Under the pieces are notes generated by a model. That model was not told the DNA's origin. It did no database searches and saw only the letters and a program-made list of their open reading frames with translations. DNA of 64,000 bases from Deltaproteobacteria bacterium (GTDB taxonomy: Bacteria > Myxococcota > UBA727 > VGSZ01): assembly GCA_016177705.1 (NCBI GenBank), contig JACOUT010000014.1, positions 1 to 64,000 on the forward strand, in the 5' to 3' direction. The translations under genes were made by a program, and so were the position numbers. Positions 39,872 to 49,200 of this stretch are shown here, piece by piece (positions within the stretch are counted from its first letter, which is position 1; each line of letters opens with the position of its first letter).

Positions 39872-41854
39872 ATGCCCGCGGACGGAGACAGTAGTCAGCC
39901 CAAGCTCAAGATCTCGCAGTGGTCGATGTCGATCTGGCGGGTCGCAGCGTCGACGCTGGGCATCCCCGTCGCGGCGGTGCGCACGGACGACGAAGCTCGG
40001 GCGTTCGTCTCGCAGCCGGGGTTCGAGTCGCAGCCGCTCGTGAACGAGCTGTTGGAGCTCGAAGAGGAGTTCGGCGAGGCCGGGCACGACGCGCTCGAGG
40101 AGGCGCTGCGCGAGCGGGGCGTGGACCCGCGCGCGTGGGGCGACTTGAACGCACCAGACATGGTTGCGCGCGCGTTCGTCGAGCTTCACGACGAGGTTGG
40201 GCGCGGTGAGTCACGCGTGCGCGACGCGATCATCAGCGCGCGCTTCAGGACGCCGGCGCTCGTAAAACGGACCACGTTCGAGTTCTGCGGCGAGCGCGGG
40301 CGTGCGCTGTTGATCGACCTCGTCAAGATGAAGGGCACGCTCGCCATCACGTTCTTTGGGGAAGGGTTCGGGACTGATGTGCTCGCCGAGCTTCTGGACG
40401 GGGCACTGTACGTCGGGCGCGGCGCGAAGCTTCGCGCGCCCGTCGTGCTCGAGCAGGGCCAGCGCAAGGCGCTCGTCCATCGGCCGGCTGTCACGGACAT
40501 CCTGCGCTACGACGCCGCCACCGGGAAGTTGCAGGTGACGGCGCGCTCGAGGCGGCTCGCGCGCCTCTATGCCGATGCGCTTGGTGAAGTGCATTTCGGA
40601 ACGAAGGAGTACTTCGGCGAGGAGGAGAAGCTCACGCTGGCGCCGCTCAAGCGTGGCGTTTCGGTCCTTCAGCACGCGCCCGATAGCGTCGTCGAATGCG
40701 TCACCCTCGTGAAGTTCGCAGGCTGCGAGGGCACGTTCTCCGGCGGAGGTTCGGCGATGGACCTCGACCGATTCGTCGAGTCGTATCCGGAGATCGAGCT
40801 GACGGAAGCGCGTCTGCGCATCGAGTTGAAGGATCGCACGCGCATCGCGGTGACGATCCGTCCCGACAAGGGCGTCATCGTCGACAAGCGCGAGCACGAG
40901 AAGCTCGTCGACGGATACCTCACCCACGTTGGCATTCGCGCGCCGAGCGCGGACGCGTTGAACTTGTGGACCGCGCACCCGTGGCGCCTGGGTGAGGGCG
41001 AGTGGCGCGGCCTTCTGGGCAACGAGCTCGATCTTCTTGTTGCCGACGGCGTCGTCGTCCCTGCGCGGCTCGCTGCGATCTTGAATCCGGCTGGACCGGA
41101 GACGCTCGTGGTCCACGAAGGTGACCACGGTGTTCTCTATGGCGTCGGCCACGATGCCGAGGACAGCGCGCGCGCCCTGAGCGCGAGCGAGATCGGAGGG
41201 CTGCAGCTCTTGCCCGACAAGCTCGCGTTGCGCGTCGCGGTTGGCCTGCGGTGCGAGCTGAATGTCGTCGACCTCGACGGCGGGCGCGTCTGGCGCCTGG
41301 GCATGTGCGAGCTCGCGGACGGGCATGAGGTCGAGCTCGTGCTGGTGCTCGGCGAGCCGCGTGCGCCACTTGCCGACATCGTTCGCACGACGCTCGGTGC
41401 GGCGCCGTTCATCGCTCTCGTTCCGAATGGCCTCTCGGTCGGCGAGGTGCGGGCGGTGAACGTGAAGTCGTGGACTGACTTCCGCAAGACGCGGGTGCGA
41501 ATCGCCAACGTCTTGAACGTGCGGTCTCTGCTGCCGCTGCAGGAGCAAAACCCCGACGGCGTCTCGATTCGTCGGTCGACGGGCGAGATGTCGGTGAAGG
41601 ACAAGGTCGTTCAGATCAACCTGAGCGCGCCGTTGCGGCTCATGCTTGCGCTCGCCGACTCCTATCCGAACGACTTCGACACCAACGCGCTCGACGAGGA
41701 GATCAGCAAGCAAGAGACGCCGGGTGAGGGCCTGAAGCAGGCGAAGAACCAGCTCAAGCGCTTGCTGCGTGACGCAGGGATCGACATCGACGACCTGCTT
41801 GTCGCGAAGCAGCGCGGGTCGCTGGGCCTGAAGCTGCCGACGAAGGTTGTCTAG
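39872..41854 (+). CDS. 660-residue protein of unknown function next to the ubiquitin-like operon
   Basis: From the ATG at 39872. Residues 1-120 are helical and acidic, 120-520 mainly beta-strand, and 560-660 helical with a basic winged-helix-like end (LRLMLALADSYPNDF, LKQAKNQLKRLLRDAGIDID). No signal peptide, P-loop or known catalytic motif. It follows the HNH gene by 15 bp and precedes the Ub-E2 gene by 125 bp, so it may be a target, regulator or effector of the modification pathway. I do not recognise the family. Confidence 0.6.
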   Translation: MPADGDSSQPKLKISQWSMSIWRVAASTLGIPVAAVRTDDEARAFVSQPGFESQPLVNELLELEEEFGEAGHDALEEALRERGVDPRAWGDLNAPDMVARAFVELHDEVGRGESRVRDAIISARFRTPALVKRTTFEFCGERGRALLIDLVKMKGTLAITFFGEGFGTDVLAELLDGALYVGRGAKLRAPVVLEQGQRKALVHRPAVTDILRYDAATGKLQVTARSRRLARLYADALGEVHFGTKEYFGEEEKLTLAPLKRGVSVLQHAPDSVVECVTLVKFAGCEGTFSGGGSAMDLDRFVESYPEIELTEARLRIELKDRTRIAVTIRPDKGVIVDKREHEKLVDGYLTHVGIRAPSADALNLWTAHPWRLGEGEWRGLLGNELDLLVADGVVVPARLAAILNPAGPETLVVHEGDHGVLYGVGHDAEDSARALSASEIGGLQLLPDKLALRVAVGLRCELNVVDLDGGRVWRLGMCELADGHEVELVLVLGEPRAPLADIVRTTLGAAPFIALVPNGLSVGEVRAVNVKSWTDFRKTRVRIANVLNVRSLLPLQEQNPDGVSIRRSTGEMSVKDKVVQINLSAPLRLMLALADSYPNDFDTNALDEEISKQETPGEGLKQAKNQLKRLLRDAGIDIDDLLVAKQRGSLGLKLPTKVV

Positions 41855-41979
41855 AGGTTGCGCCTCGCGGGCTCTGGCACGCGGATCTCGCAACCCTCCG
41901 GCAACGGTCGTCGATGTCGAAGGGGCGCATGTTCTCCGTGATGGCAGCGTGGTGCTGCTGTCGAAACGGAGAAAGCCAA

Positions 41980-42639
41980 ATGACCGCGCTCGACAACAAA
42001 GACAACCAGAACAACAACGACAACAAGGACAAGGACAAGGGGGATGACCACAAGGATCGCGAGATCCATGTGTTCATCAACCGCAAGCGCTTCGAGCTGA
42101 AAGACCCGGTGCAGACCGGCAAGGCGTTGAAGGAGCTCGCGGGGATCCCGCTGACGGACGTGCTCTTCCTGCGGCAGCCGGGGAAGGACGCGGTCATCGG
42201 CAACGATGAGAAGGTGAAGCTGAAGGACGGCGATCACCTGTACTCCCAGCCGGCCGCCGACTACGGCAACGCGTCTCTCCAAGTGTCGAGCGTGCTCGAC
42301 GGCTTGGAGGGGTTCACGCTGCAGCGGCAGCCGGATGGGTGGACCTTCGCGATCCATGACGCGTACGAGTTGCCCGACGCGTACTTGCCGCGCGTGGTGC
42401 GGCTGCTCGTGAAGTTGCCGCCGACGTTCCCGGACGCGGCGCCCGACATGTTCTTCGTCACGCCGATCTTGCGCGTGATGAACGGGGGGCCGCCGCGCGG
42501 CACGTCGGCGACCAACATCCTTGGTCAAGCATGGCAGCAGTTCAGCTGGCACCTGAAACCGGGGGCTTGGATGCCCGGGGTGAGCACGTTCCGCGACTTC
42601 ATGCGGTGCGTGCGCAGCCGCCTCGAGAAGCGCGACTAG
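41980..42639 (+). CDS. Ubiquitin-like (multi-ubiquitin-type) domain fused to an E2-like domain
   Basis: 219 residues from the ATG at 41980, with GGAG upstream. A 22-residue Asn/Asp/Lys linker-like N-terminus is followed by one ubiquitin-like domain (~28-95: EIHVFINRKRFELKDP ... DHLYSQPAADYG) and a prokaryotic E2 family E-type domain (~100-219: LVKLPPTFPDAAPDMFFVTP, GQAWQQFSWHL). I see no Cys in the E2 active-site region except in the terminal MRCVRSRL segment, so the conjugating residue is unclear. It lies 38 bp before a JAB-E1 gene. Confidence 0.75.
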   Translation: MTALDNKDNQNNNDNKDKDKGDDHKDREIHVFINRKRFELKDPVQTGKALKELAGIPLTDVLFLRQPGKDAVIGNDEKVKLKDGDHLYSQPAADYGNASLQVSSVLDGLEGFTLQRQPDGWTFAIHDAYELPDAYLPRVVRLLVKLPPTFPDAAPDMFFVTPILRVMNGGPPRGTSATNILGQAWQQFSWHLKPGAWMPGVSTFRDFMRCVRSRLEKRD

Positions 42640-42677
42640 GTCGACGAACAAGAACAAGAACAACAAGGAGGTGGTGT

Positions 42678-43979
42678 ATGCGACTCAAGGTGAGCGAGGC
42701 GTCCTGGAACGCGTTTGCAAGTCACCTGCTCGAGCGGACCGACGTCGAGAGCGCGGGCATTGTGCTCGCCCGCGCTCTCGACGCGGCCGACGGGCCTCTT
42801 CTCGTGGCCGACGAGCTGCTCGTCGTCCCTGACGAAGGGTTTCTGATCCGTAGGTTTGATCAGATTCGGATCGACCCCATCGTCATGAGCGGGATGACTC
42901 AGCGCGCGCGCGATGAGGGCTTGTCGATCTTCACGGTGCACACGCACCCGATGGCCAACGAGGCGTGGTTCTCGTGGGCCGACGACAACGGCGACAAGCG
43001 CCTGATGCCGAGCCTGCACGCGCAGGCGCCTGGCCCGCACGGATCGATCGTGATCGTTCCAGGGGGGGGCGTGCTCGCGCGCGCGTTTGACGAAGATGGC
43101 GGCATGACGATGGTCGACTTCGACGTCGTCGGGCGCCGTCTCGTTCGGCATCTGCAAGAGCGCGACGTTGTGACGGACGAGCGCTTCGCACGGCAGGAGC
43201 TGGCGCTCGGCCCGGCGGGGCAAGCGCGGTTGCGCGGACTCCGCGTTGGCGTGGTCGGTCTTGGCGGCGTCGGCTCTATCGTCGCCGCGCAGCTCGCGCA
43301 CCTTGGCATCGGGGAGCGCGTCGATATCGATGGCGATGATGTGTCTGTGTCGAATCTCTCGCGAGTCTTCGGCGCGCGTCGCAGCGACGTCGGCAGAAGG
43401 AAGGTGCAGGTGGCGGCGAGGTACGCGACGGATGCTGAGCTGCCGGTCCGTGTCGTGAGTGTGGACGAGCCGCTCGGCGCTCAACACGGCGCGCTCATGC
43501 GTTCGTGCGACGTAGTGTTCTCTTGCGTCGACACGCACACGCCGCGTGCCCTGTTGAACTCGCTCGCGTACGAGGCGCTCGTGCCCGTGATCGACATGGG
43601 CACGGCGTTTCGCGTCGACGACACGAGCGGAATCATCACGAGCTGCGGTGGTCGCGTCGTGGTGGTCGGTCCGGGTCGTCCGTGCCTGGGATGCTGGGGG
43701 CATCTGAACGCTGACCGCCTTCGAGAGGAGGCGTTGTCGACGGCCGAGCGCGTGGAGCTGGGACGGCAGGGCTACCTCGTTGGCGTCGACGTGGCGCAGC
43801 CGAGCGTCGTCGCGTTCAACACCTACGTTGCGGGTTCGGCGGTCATCGAGTTCTTGCGATTGGTTACGGGCTTCGCTGGCGCAGACGATCCGCCGAACCG
43901 CCTGGGGTTTCGCTTCGACGATGGGAGCGTCGTGCGCAACGAGGTGAACGCGCGGGCGTCGTGCCGGTGCTCGCGCTGA
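42678..43979 (+). CDS. JAB-domain deubiquitinase fused to an E1/ThiF-like adenylyltransferase
   Basis: 433 residues from the ATG at 42678, with AAGGAGG upstream. The N-terminal JAB/MPN domain shows FTVHTHPMANEAWFSWADD (HxH...S-x2-D). The E1 domain begins near 175: VGVVGLGGVGSIVAAQLAHL for ATP, IDGDDVSVSNLSR (the adenylation R/N/D set), FSCVDTHTPR, and a GRPCLGCWG segment with the likely catalytic or zinc Cys. With the Ub-E2 gene it makes a complete activation-conjugation-cleavage set in two genes. Bacterial counterparts (Bil, Bub, CBASS Cap2/Cap3) protect against phage. Confidence 0.85.
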   Translation: MRLKVSEASWNAFASHLLERTDVESAGIVLARALDAADGPLLVADELLVVPDEGFLIRRFDQIRIDPIVMSGMTQRARDEGLSIFTVHTHPMANEAWFSWADDNGDKRLMPSLHAQAPGPHGSIVIVPGGGVLARAFDEDGGMTMVDFDVVGRRLVRHLQERDVVTDERFARQELALGPAGQARLRGLRVGVVGLGGVGSIVAAQLAHLGIGERVDIDGDDVSVSNLSRVFGARRSDVGRRKVQVAARYATDAELPVRVVSVDEPLGAQHGALMRSCDVVFSCVDTHTPRALLNSLAYEALVPVIDMGTAFRVDDTSGIITSCGGRVVVVGPGRPCLGCWGHLNADRLREEALSTAERVELGRQGYLVGVDVAQPSVVAFNTYVAGSAVIEFLRLVTGFAGADDPPNRLGFRFDDGSVVRNEVNARASCRCSR

Positions 43980-43980
43980 G

Positions 43981-45093
43981 CTAGCCCTTGGCGTTCTTGC
44001 CGAGCTTGACCATGAGCTCGCTACCGAACGCCGGGGCGACGACTTCGATCTTCCTGAGTCGACCGACGACGATGCTCGGATCGACAGCGATGGTTCGCGC
44101 GAAGCGCACAACGTCGTCGACAGTGGGTGTCCCGCCCGCGAGAAAGGTGCGTAACGACCTGGTGTCGATGAGGTAGTCGGACGCGAAGCGATCGGCCTCC
44201 GCCTCTTCGACTTTGTGATCAGGGCCGTTGCCGTCGTCGTCGATGAAGAGCTCGCGCTTGCCGTGGAGCAGGATGTGACCGGCCTCGTGAAAGAAGTTGA
44301 ACCAAAAAATGTCGAGGCGATCGTAGCGGTAGCTGATCTGAATCAAGGCCCGTTCTTGCGAAAGCCAGCGGGCAGCGGCGTTCACGCCAGCGCCGGCAAA
44401 CTCTTCAACCATCACGACGACGACGCCGGCCTCAGCGCAGAGTCGCGCGAGCTCAGGCAAGATGTCCGTGAGCTTCCTCTTCACAACGAGCGATGCGCGA
44501 ATCGTTCGAAGGGCAGCGGAAAAGACGTCTTTGTCGAACGGCGCAGCGTGCGCCTTCTGTCCGAGAAGCTCGCCTTGACGCAGCCAGGCGGCAACTTTGC
44601 CGGTCTTCTCTGAAACGTTCGCCGCACGGCGCCACTTCGCTTGCGGCTCGACATAGAGCGCCTCCCAGTTTTCGGGCGTGGCGACGCCGAAGAAGGAGAG
44701 GAGCTCGCGGGTCCGATCGATCTTTGTCGTGGCGGGCTGCACCCATTTTCGCTTCACGAGCTCGTTGAACGGCACGTTCCACTTGGCGATCTCCGCGTCG
44801 TAGCCGGCGAGACGTCGCTCCTCATCCAGCCGCGCCAGAGACTCTTGGTACTCCTGTTCGCGTCGAAGCCAGAATCCCGCGGATGGCTTGCGCAGCACAC
44901 GCTCGAGCTCGAGAGCGGTCTCGGGAGTGATCGTCGTCTTTCCTTTGACGATTTCGTTGATCGTCTTCTTCGGCCGCCCCATGCGCTGGGCGAGCTCGGC
45001 CTGCGACATTCCGTGCTCGTCAAGCACTTCCAGAAGCGTCTCGCCGGGGAGCGATACGACGCGCGGGCGGTAGGTGTTCGTCGACTCAGTCAT
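43981..45093 (-). CDS. HigA-type antitoxin fused to ImmA/IrrE metallopeptidase
   Basis: 370 residues from the ATG at 45093. A Cro/C1 helix-turn-helix at ~18-70 (LLEVLDEHGMSQAELAQRMG, KTINEIVKGKTTITPETA) is followed by an ImmA/IrrE domain with the zinc motif FHEAGHILLHGK and a later EEAEADRFASDYL. This fusion is a known HigA-like antitoxin arrangement. It overlaps the upstream HigB-like toxin gene by 8 bp. Such proteins repress the operon, and the peptidase may cut the antitoxin or a repressor upon a signal. Confidence 0.8.
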   Translation of the reverse strand: MTESTNTYRPRVVSLPGETLLEVLDEHGMSQAELAQRMGRPKKTINEIVKGKTTITPETALELERVLRKPSAGFWLRREQEYQESLARLDEERRLAGYDAEIAKWNVPFNELVKRKWVQPATTKIDRTRELLSFFGVATPENWEALYVEPQAKWRRAANVSEKTGKVAAWLRQGELLGQKAHAAPFDKDVFSAALRTIRASLVVKRKLTDILPELARLCAEAGVVVVMVEEFAGAGVNAAARWLSQERALIQISYRYDRLDIFWFNFFHEAGHILLHGKRELFIDDDGNGPDHKVEEAEADRFASDYLIDTRSLRTFLAGGTPTVDDVVRFARTIAVDPSIVVGRLRKIEVVAPAFGSELMVKLGKNAKG

Positions 45094-45427
45094 CGCGAGC
45101 TCCGATCCCGAGCACGCGGATGGCGGTCACGCCTGCCCAGTTGAGCTTGCCGGCGCGTCTGGCAGTGCCATCGTCGACGAGCTCGAAGAGAACGCTGTGC
45201 GTGCCCTGCACGGCGAGGTGAAACCGACCAAGCTTCTTGTCGCCCACTTGGGCGACCGCACCGGGCAGACCGCGAACGTCGCGGAGACACGGCGCCGCGC
45301 GTAGATCGTCGAGGCGTCTGCGGATGCAGCGAGCCACGTCAGGGCCCCACTTCTTGACGAGCGCGGCGTCGTCGTGAAGGAGCTCTCGGGTGTTGTCCGT
45401 CTTGAAGGTGATATCCACGGTCGTCAT
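45086..45427 (-). CDS. HigB/RelE-family toxin
   Basis: 113 residues from the ATG at 45427. Follows the RelE/HigB pattern: KWGPDVARCIRRRLDDLRAA, LRDVRGLPGAVAQVGDKKLG, RFHLAVQGTHSVLFE and VTAIRVLGIG. Upstream of and overlapping its antitoxin gene, the usual HigBA gene order. Such toxins are ribosome-dependent mRNA interferases. Confidence 0.75.
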   Translation of the reverse strand: MTTVDITFKTDNTRELLHDDAALVKKWGPDVARCIRRRLDDLRAAPCLRDVRGLPGAVAQVGDKKLGRFHLAVQGTHSVLFELVDDGTARRAGKLNWAGVTAIRVLGIGARDD

Positions 45428-45603
45428 CCGCGGCCACTCTTGTTCACGGAAAAGGTGAACGAGAGCGGTAGCGCTGGAAGTGGTGGCATTGGGTGTCTGA
45501 TAGCTCACCCGGGATCCGGCGGTCCAGTGATGGGACGGCCTTGTGCTGCGGCGATCGACCGCACCGCGGGCCGGGTGCAAGAATGGCGGTCCCTGGAGGA
45601 GCA

Positions 45604-46096
45604 CATGGCGGTGAGCTTGTGGAACCAGGCGGGCGTTCCTCACAAGGGATGGACCGAGGTGGACGTCGTCGACCTGGACGAGCCTGCGGAGACGTGCGGC
45701 ATGTGTCGCTCGGCGCAGGTTCGGTACATCCACGTGATGGTCCACGCCGACTACGCGGACGCCCTTCGCGTCGGCGTGCACTGCGCGGAAAGGATGGCCG
45801 ACGACTACGCTGGCGTGCGTGAGACAGAGCGCTGGATGCGTCGTCGGACGGCATTTTCGGTGAAGGAGTGGAAACGTGAGCGGCCGAGTGGGCGATCGTT
45901 TCTGAGGTCGAGAAAGAAGCGCGCAACGGTGCTCTTGGAGAAGCGGGCTGGCGGCTGGTACGTCCTCGTCGAGGAGACAGGGGCGAGGAAGCCGCGTGGC
46001 GGGCGCAAAGCCTACCCATCGGAGCGAGCCGCTCGGATGGCGGTCTACGAGTGGATCTATCCGCGTCCGCGGGTGCTCGCAGGAAAGCAGCTGTGA
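45604..46096 (+). CDS. Small protein with a Cys/His cluster, unknown function
   Basis: 163 residues from the ATG at 45604, with GGAGGAG upstream. CGMCRSAQVRYIHVMVH and VGVHCAERM form a C-x2-C ... H ... C arrangement that probably binds zinc. The C-terminal half is basic (RSFLRSRKKRATVLLE, KPRGGRKAYPS). No family recognised. Convergent with the BREX operon end; the 109-bp gap 46097-46205 holds nothing I can name. Confidence 0.55.
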
Positions 46097-46205
46097 TGCC
46101 CGGAGCCGTCATGAAGCAGAGGTCACCGCTCAACGCCGGCCTCGACGGCGCCGGCAGGCACTGGCGGGCCGTGAGCGGTCGCCTCCGTCGCGTCGAGTTT
46201 GCATG

Positions 46206-49200
46206 TCAGCTACCAACCAGCGGAGGCCCGAGGAGGTCCTCTAGCGAGGCTCGTCGATCGGGTGGCAAATGCGGCGGATAGTCGTCGGTGACGAGGCGAT
46301 AGCGCGTCTGCTCGTACGGGCTGCCGTCAGCTTCGACGAAGCGACAGAAGATGTGCGGGCCGCCGTAATACTCGTCGCCATGCTGATCGATGTCGGCGAT
46401 GTTGCGATAGGGGATGCACGCGATGACGTGAGCCCGGACGCGATGCGGGTGTTTGAGAACTCGTTCGTCCGTTCGGAACTCGGGCTCAACCGGCGCCCAG
46501 CGGCCGTCCTCGGCGATGACGACATCGGCGTGTGTCCGCAGACATTCGATGCCTGCGTGGTAGGTGTCGAACAGCAGCAGCTTGAACCAGGGGCTTATCT
46601 CGTCGTCATTCGTTTCGTCGTGCGAGGGATACGTCTTGTCATCAACGGATCGAATGATCACCTCTTGGTTCGAGAACGCCGTGCGTCGCTTCGCGTTCGG
46701 ACCGCCGAGCGGCTCGATGAGCTCCGCGCGTACCCGGCGCTTGATTTCGAGGTCAGACGTGCGCGCGGCTGCAGGTTGCTCTTCGAGAGCCGAACGGAAG
46801 AGCGCCTCCAGCTCGTCGAGTGACTGTGCCTTGCGCGCCTCCTGTCTGAATTTCTGCGCGACGTCGAGGGATGCGGCGTGCTGGACGAGGTCGGTGAGGA
46901 GCCCCGAGAGCTTTCGTACGTCTGCGACAATCGCCGCGTCGCGAGAGACGGTCGACATCGTCGCGCGCGAGCTCCAGTACTGCAGGTCGATGATAATCGG
47001 CCGATCCTGCTGTGCAACGATGAGGACGTTCTCGTCGTGCAAGTCGCCGTGTGTAAGTCCCGCCTGATGGATATGACGGAGGCCAGCAACCAAGCCCGTC
47101 CCGATGCGGTCGACTCGCGCGCGATCTAGCGAGGAGCGCAGGACTGTGGCCAGGTCAGGGCCGACGATGCGTTCCATGACGATGCACTCACTGACCTCCG
47201 CTGTCGCAGGGTTCGGTAGGTTCGCCAGACGCAGAACGGTGACGACGTTACTGTGGCCGCCAGCGCGTGCCAGCGCGCGCGCCTGTGTTGCGGCTGTGAG
47301 CGCCGTCGGCGCTGACGGATTCAAGAACTTGATCGCAACGACCCGCCCTAACGCGACTTCCTCGGCTTCGTACGTTGCCCCGTGCGCACCAGCGCCGAGC
47401 CGTCTCAGGTTGCGGAACGGAGGCACCTGAAGGGTGGGACCCTCAGGTGGCGCCCGAAGGAGTCGCAGGTCGCTCGGACTTGGTGGCGACTCCTTGTCGC
47501 TCGGGTTCGCGAGATCATCCACTTCGATGTCGAAGCTCTTTTCGATGAGGTGAACATCGCCATCGGCTCTGCCGAGGCCGCCGGACATGCCGGTCCAAGC
47601 CATGCCCTGCCGCGCCTCGTTGAGAACGTACATGGAGGGCGCGATCGCGAGAGCTGAAACGCTTGCGCGCAACGCGAGCTCTTCAAACGGCCACCGTTTG
47701 TCCGGTGACTGCTTAAAGGCCTCGCGCGCAGCCACGAGAACCTTGGATGCAGTCAGCAAGAGCTGGCGACCATCATCGCTGTCGGACAAAACCAATCCGC
47801 GACGCGTGAGGCGAAAACGATCACCTGCGTCGTCGATAAGCTTCATGCCGACCAGCTCGTCGATGGTTCGTCGCTGCGACAGATGCTCGACGCGGAAGCG
47901 CTTCTTTTCGGGGAATGTCCCTGCGGCATTCGCAACAGCTATGTGGCGGAGCAGCTGCACGTCATCCGGACGCAGCGGTCGTTGCACCGGTGCCGGAGGG
48001 GCGTCCTCGATCTCACGCTCGGCGAAGACGGCCGCCTCGGTGACGTCGAGGATGCTCTCGCGGATTGCGAACTCCGTCCAAACTCCATCCTCGCCGCGAG
48101 CACCCCTCGGCTCGACCGGCCAAACCTTAGGGACATCTGCGAGGACGCGCAGCGCTCGCGTCACCGCTGCGGGGGGGACCGTCGGCGTGCCGAAATCGTC
48201 AACCCGGCCGAGCGCTGCATCGGGATCGCTAACGTAGCGAGCGCGCAGAGGCTCGATGAGGTCCACGGCGTGACGTAGATCGGCGAGCGCGTTCGGGCTT
48301 CGGCAAGCGAGAAGACCTAGACGCGTCAGGTGGTAGTGATCGGCGCCTTCAACGCGCACGAGCCCACGGTCGTGCAGCTTGTCCAGCGCAATTCGGTTAT
48401 CGAGATACGACATGCGGAATGCGTGTCGCTCAGCTCCGGTACCACTCTCGACGACCTTGTCTTGCAGAGCGGTCAGCACGTCGCGTGCTCTTCGCGTGAG
48501 AATCGCCGACATCGGCGCAGGGCCGGAGCCGGCGCGCACGGGCTCGGCGCGAGCGATGATGTTCGAGTAGAGGGTTGGCTCGGCGTCCTTGAGCCACGCG
48601 TCGATGGCAACCTGGTCGGCAGCGAGCTGAAGGATGTTTCGATCCTTCCCAACGATGGCGCGAAGGGCTCTCAAGACTTCCGCCGGATAGTCGTCATCAT
48701 CGAAGTTCATCGCGCGGAGGAGACGCGGAAAGTCCTTGGTGAGATTCACGCGGCCGATGACACGCGCCAGCGCATGCCAGCGCTGCTCATCGAAGGTGGC
48801 GACGACGCAGCGAGCAAGCGCGGAGATTGCTGTATCGAAGTCCACATCATCACGGAGCATGCGGCGACCTTCATTGCGTGGCGGGTTCTGCTTGGTCGAA
48901 CGAGCGAGCTCAAGGCGGAGCGGCAACAGCTCCATCGCCTTTGGGTGCCTCGTCAGGACGAGACTCTCAATCACCGCGAGGAGGTTTGACGTAGCAATCG
49001 GATCGCCTTTCACAGTGGTCGCGATGTGGCGAATCGTGGAAGGTACGTCGCGCGTGTTCGTCATGATCAGTGCGCCGCTGATCGACCCCTCGCGCCGATC
49101 GGCGAGGAGCGCAAGCGCCTCAGCGGCCTCAAGCGCATCAAAGCGCGCCCACTCCTTGACGACCCCGAGGAGCTGCCAGACCTCCTGGGCGTTGATCGCG

